Source: an uncultured Eubacteriaceae bacterium
GTDB lineage: Bacteria; Bacillota; Clostridia; Lachnospirales; CAG-274
DNA length: 6,090 nt
Direction: 5' to 3'
NCBI GenBank assembly: GCA_947565475.1
Contig: CANOGI010000141.1
Coordinates: 1-6,090, forward strand
In this document: positions 6,069 to 6,090 of the stretch, one piece after another
Layout of the letters: every line of letters starts with the position of its first letter
Numbering within the stretch: position 1 is the first letter of the stretch
Notes under the pieces: generated by a model
Told to the model about the DNA's origin: nothing
Seen by the model: only the letters and a program-made list of their open reading frames with translations
The model's database searches: none
Made by a program: the position numbers and the translations under genes

Positions 6069-6090
6069 AAAAAGTAACGCAATATATAAG

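Overview
The window is A+T-rich bacterial DNA that looks like a Bacillota genome, most likely Clostridia. The evidence is strong purine-rich ribosome binding sites, canonical sigma-A promoters with 17-nt spacers, a non-ATG start, and a ribosomal protein S21 gene directly followed by a YqeY-family gene, a common Firmicutes order. The species cannot be named from the sequence.

Layout. Positions 1-1739 (minus strand) hold nearly all of an oligoendopeptidase F gene (M3 zinc peptidase), whose last few codons lie beyond the left edge. Positions 1740-2644 contain no convincing gene. They hold the first copy of an inverted-repeat-bounded element (1788-2003), a strong promoter with no gene close behind it (2115-2143), several hairpin-forming repeats, and the leader of the next gene. 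Positions 2645-4849 (plus strand) encode a full-length glycogen branching enzyme, GlgB, standing alone without other glycogen genes. A near-consensus promoter 28 nt after glgB starts a two-gene unit: rpsU (58 codons, 4970-5146) and yqeY (5164-5619). The last 470 bases hold a clear rho-independent terminator (5758-5789), a second copy of the element (5842-5999), and a strong promoter reading out of the right edge.

The three functions (peptide degradation, glycogen synthesis, translation) are ordinary and do not form one pathway. The most notable feature is the pair of same-orientation intergenic elements of 216 and 158 bp. They share terminal inverted repeats ending in outward-facing TATAAT-like sequences. 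They also share an internal fold whose paired positions differ in a partly compensatory way between the copies. They look like members of a MITE-like or structured-RNA repeat family, and one end may supply the pepF promoter. I found no evidence for a defence system, CRISPR array, tRNA, rRNA or intact transposase.
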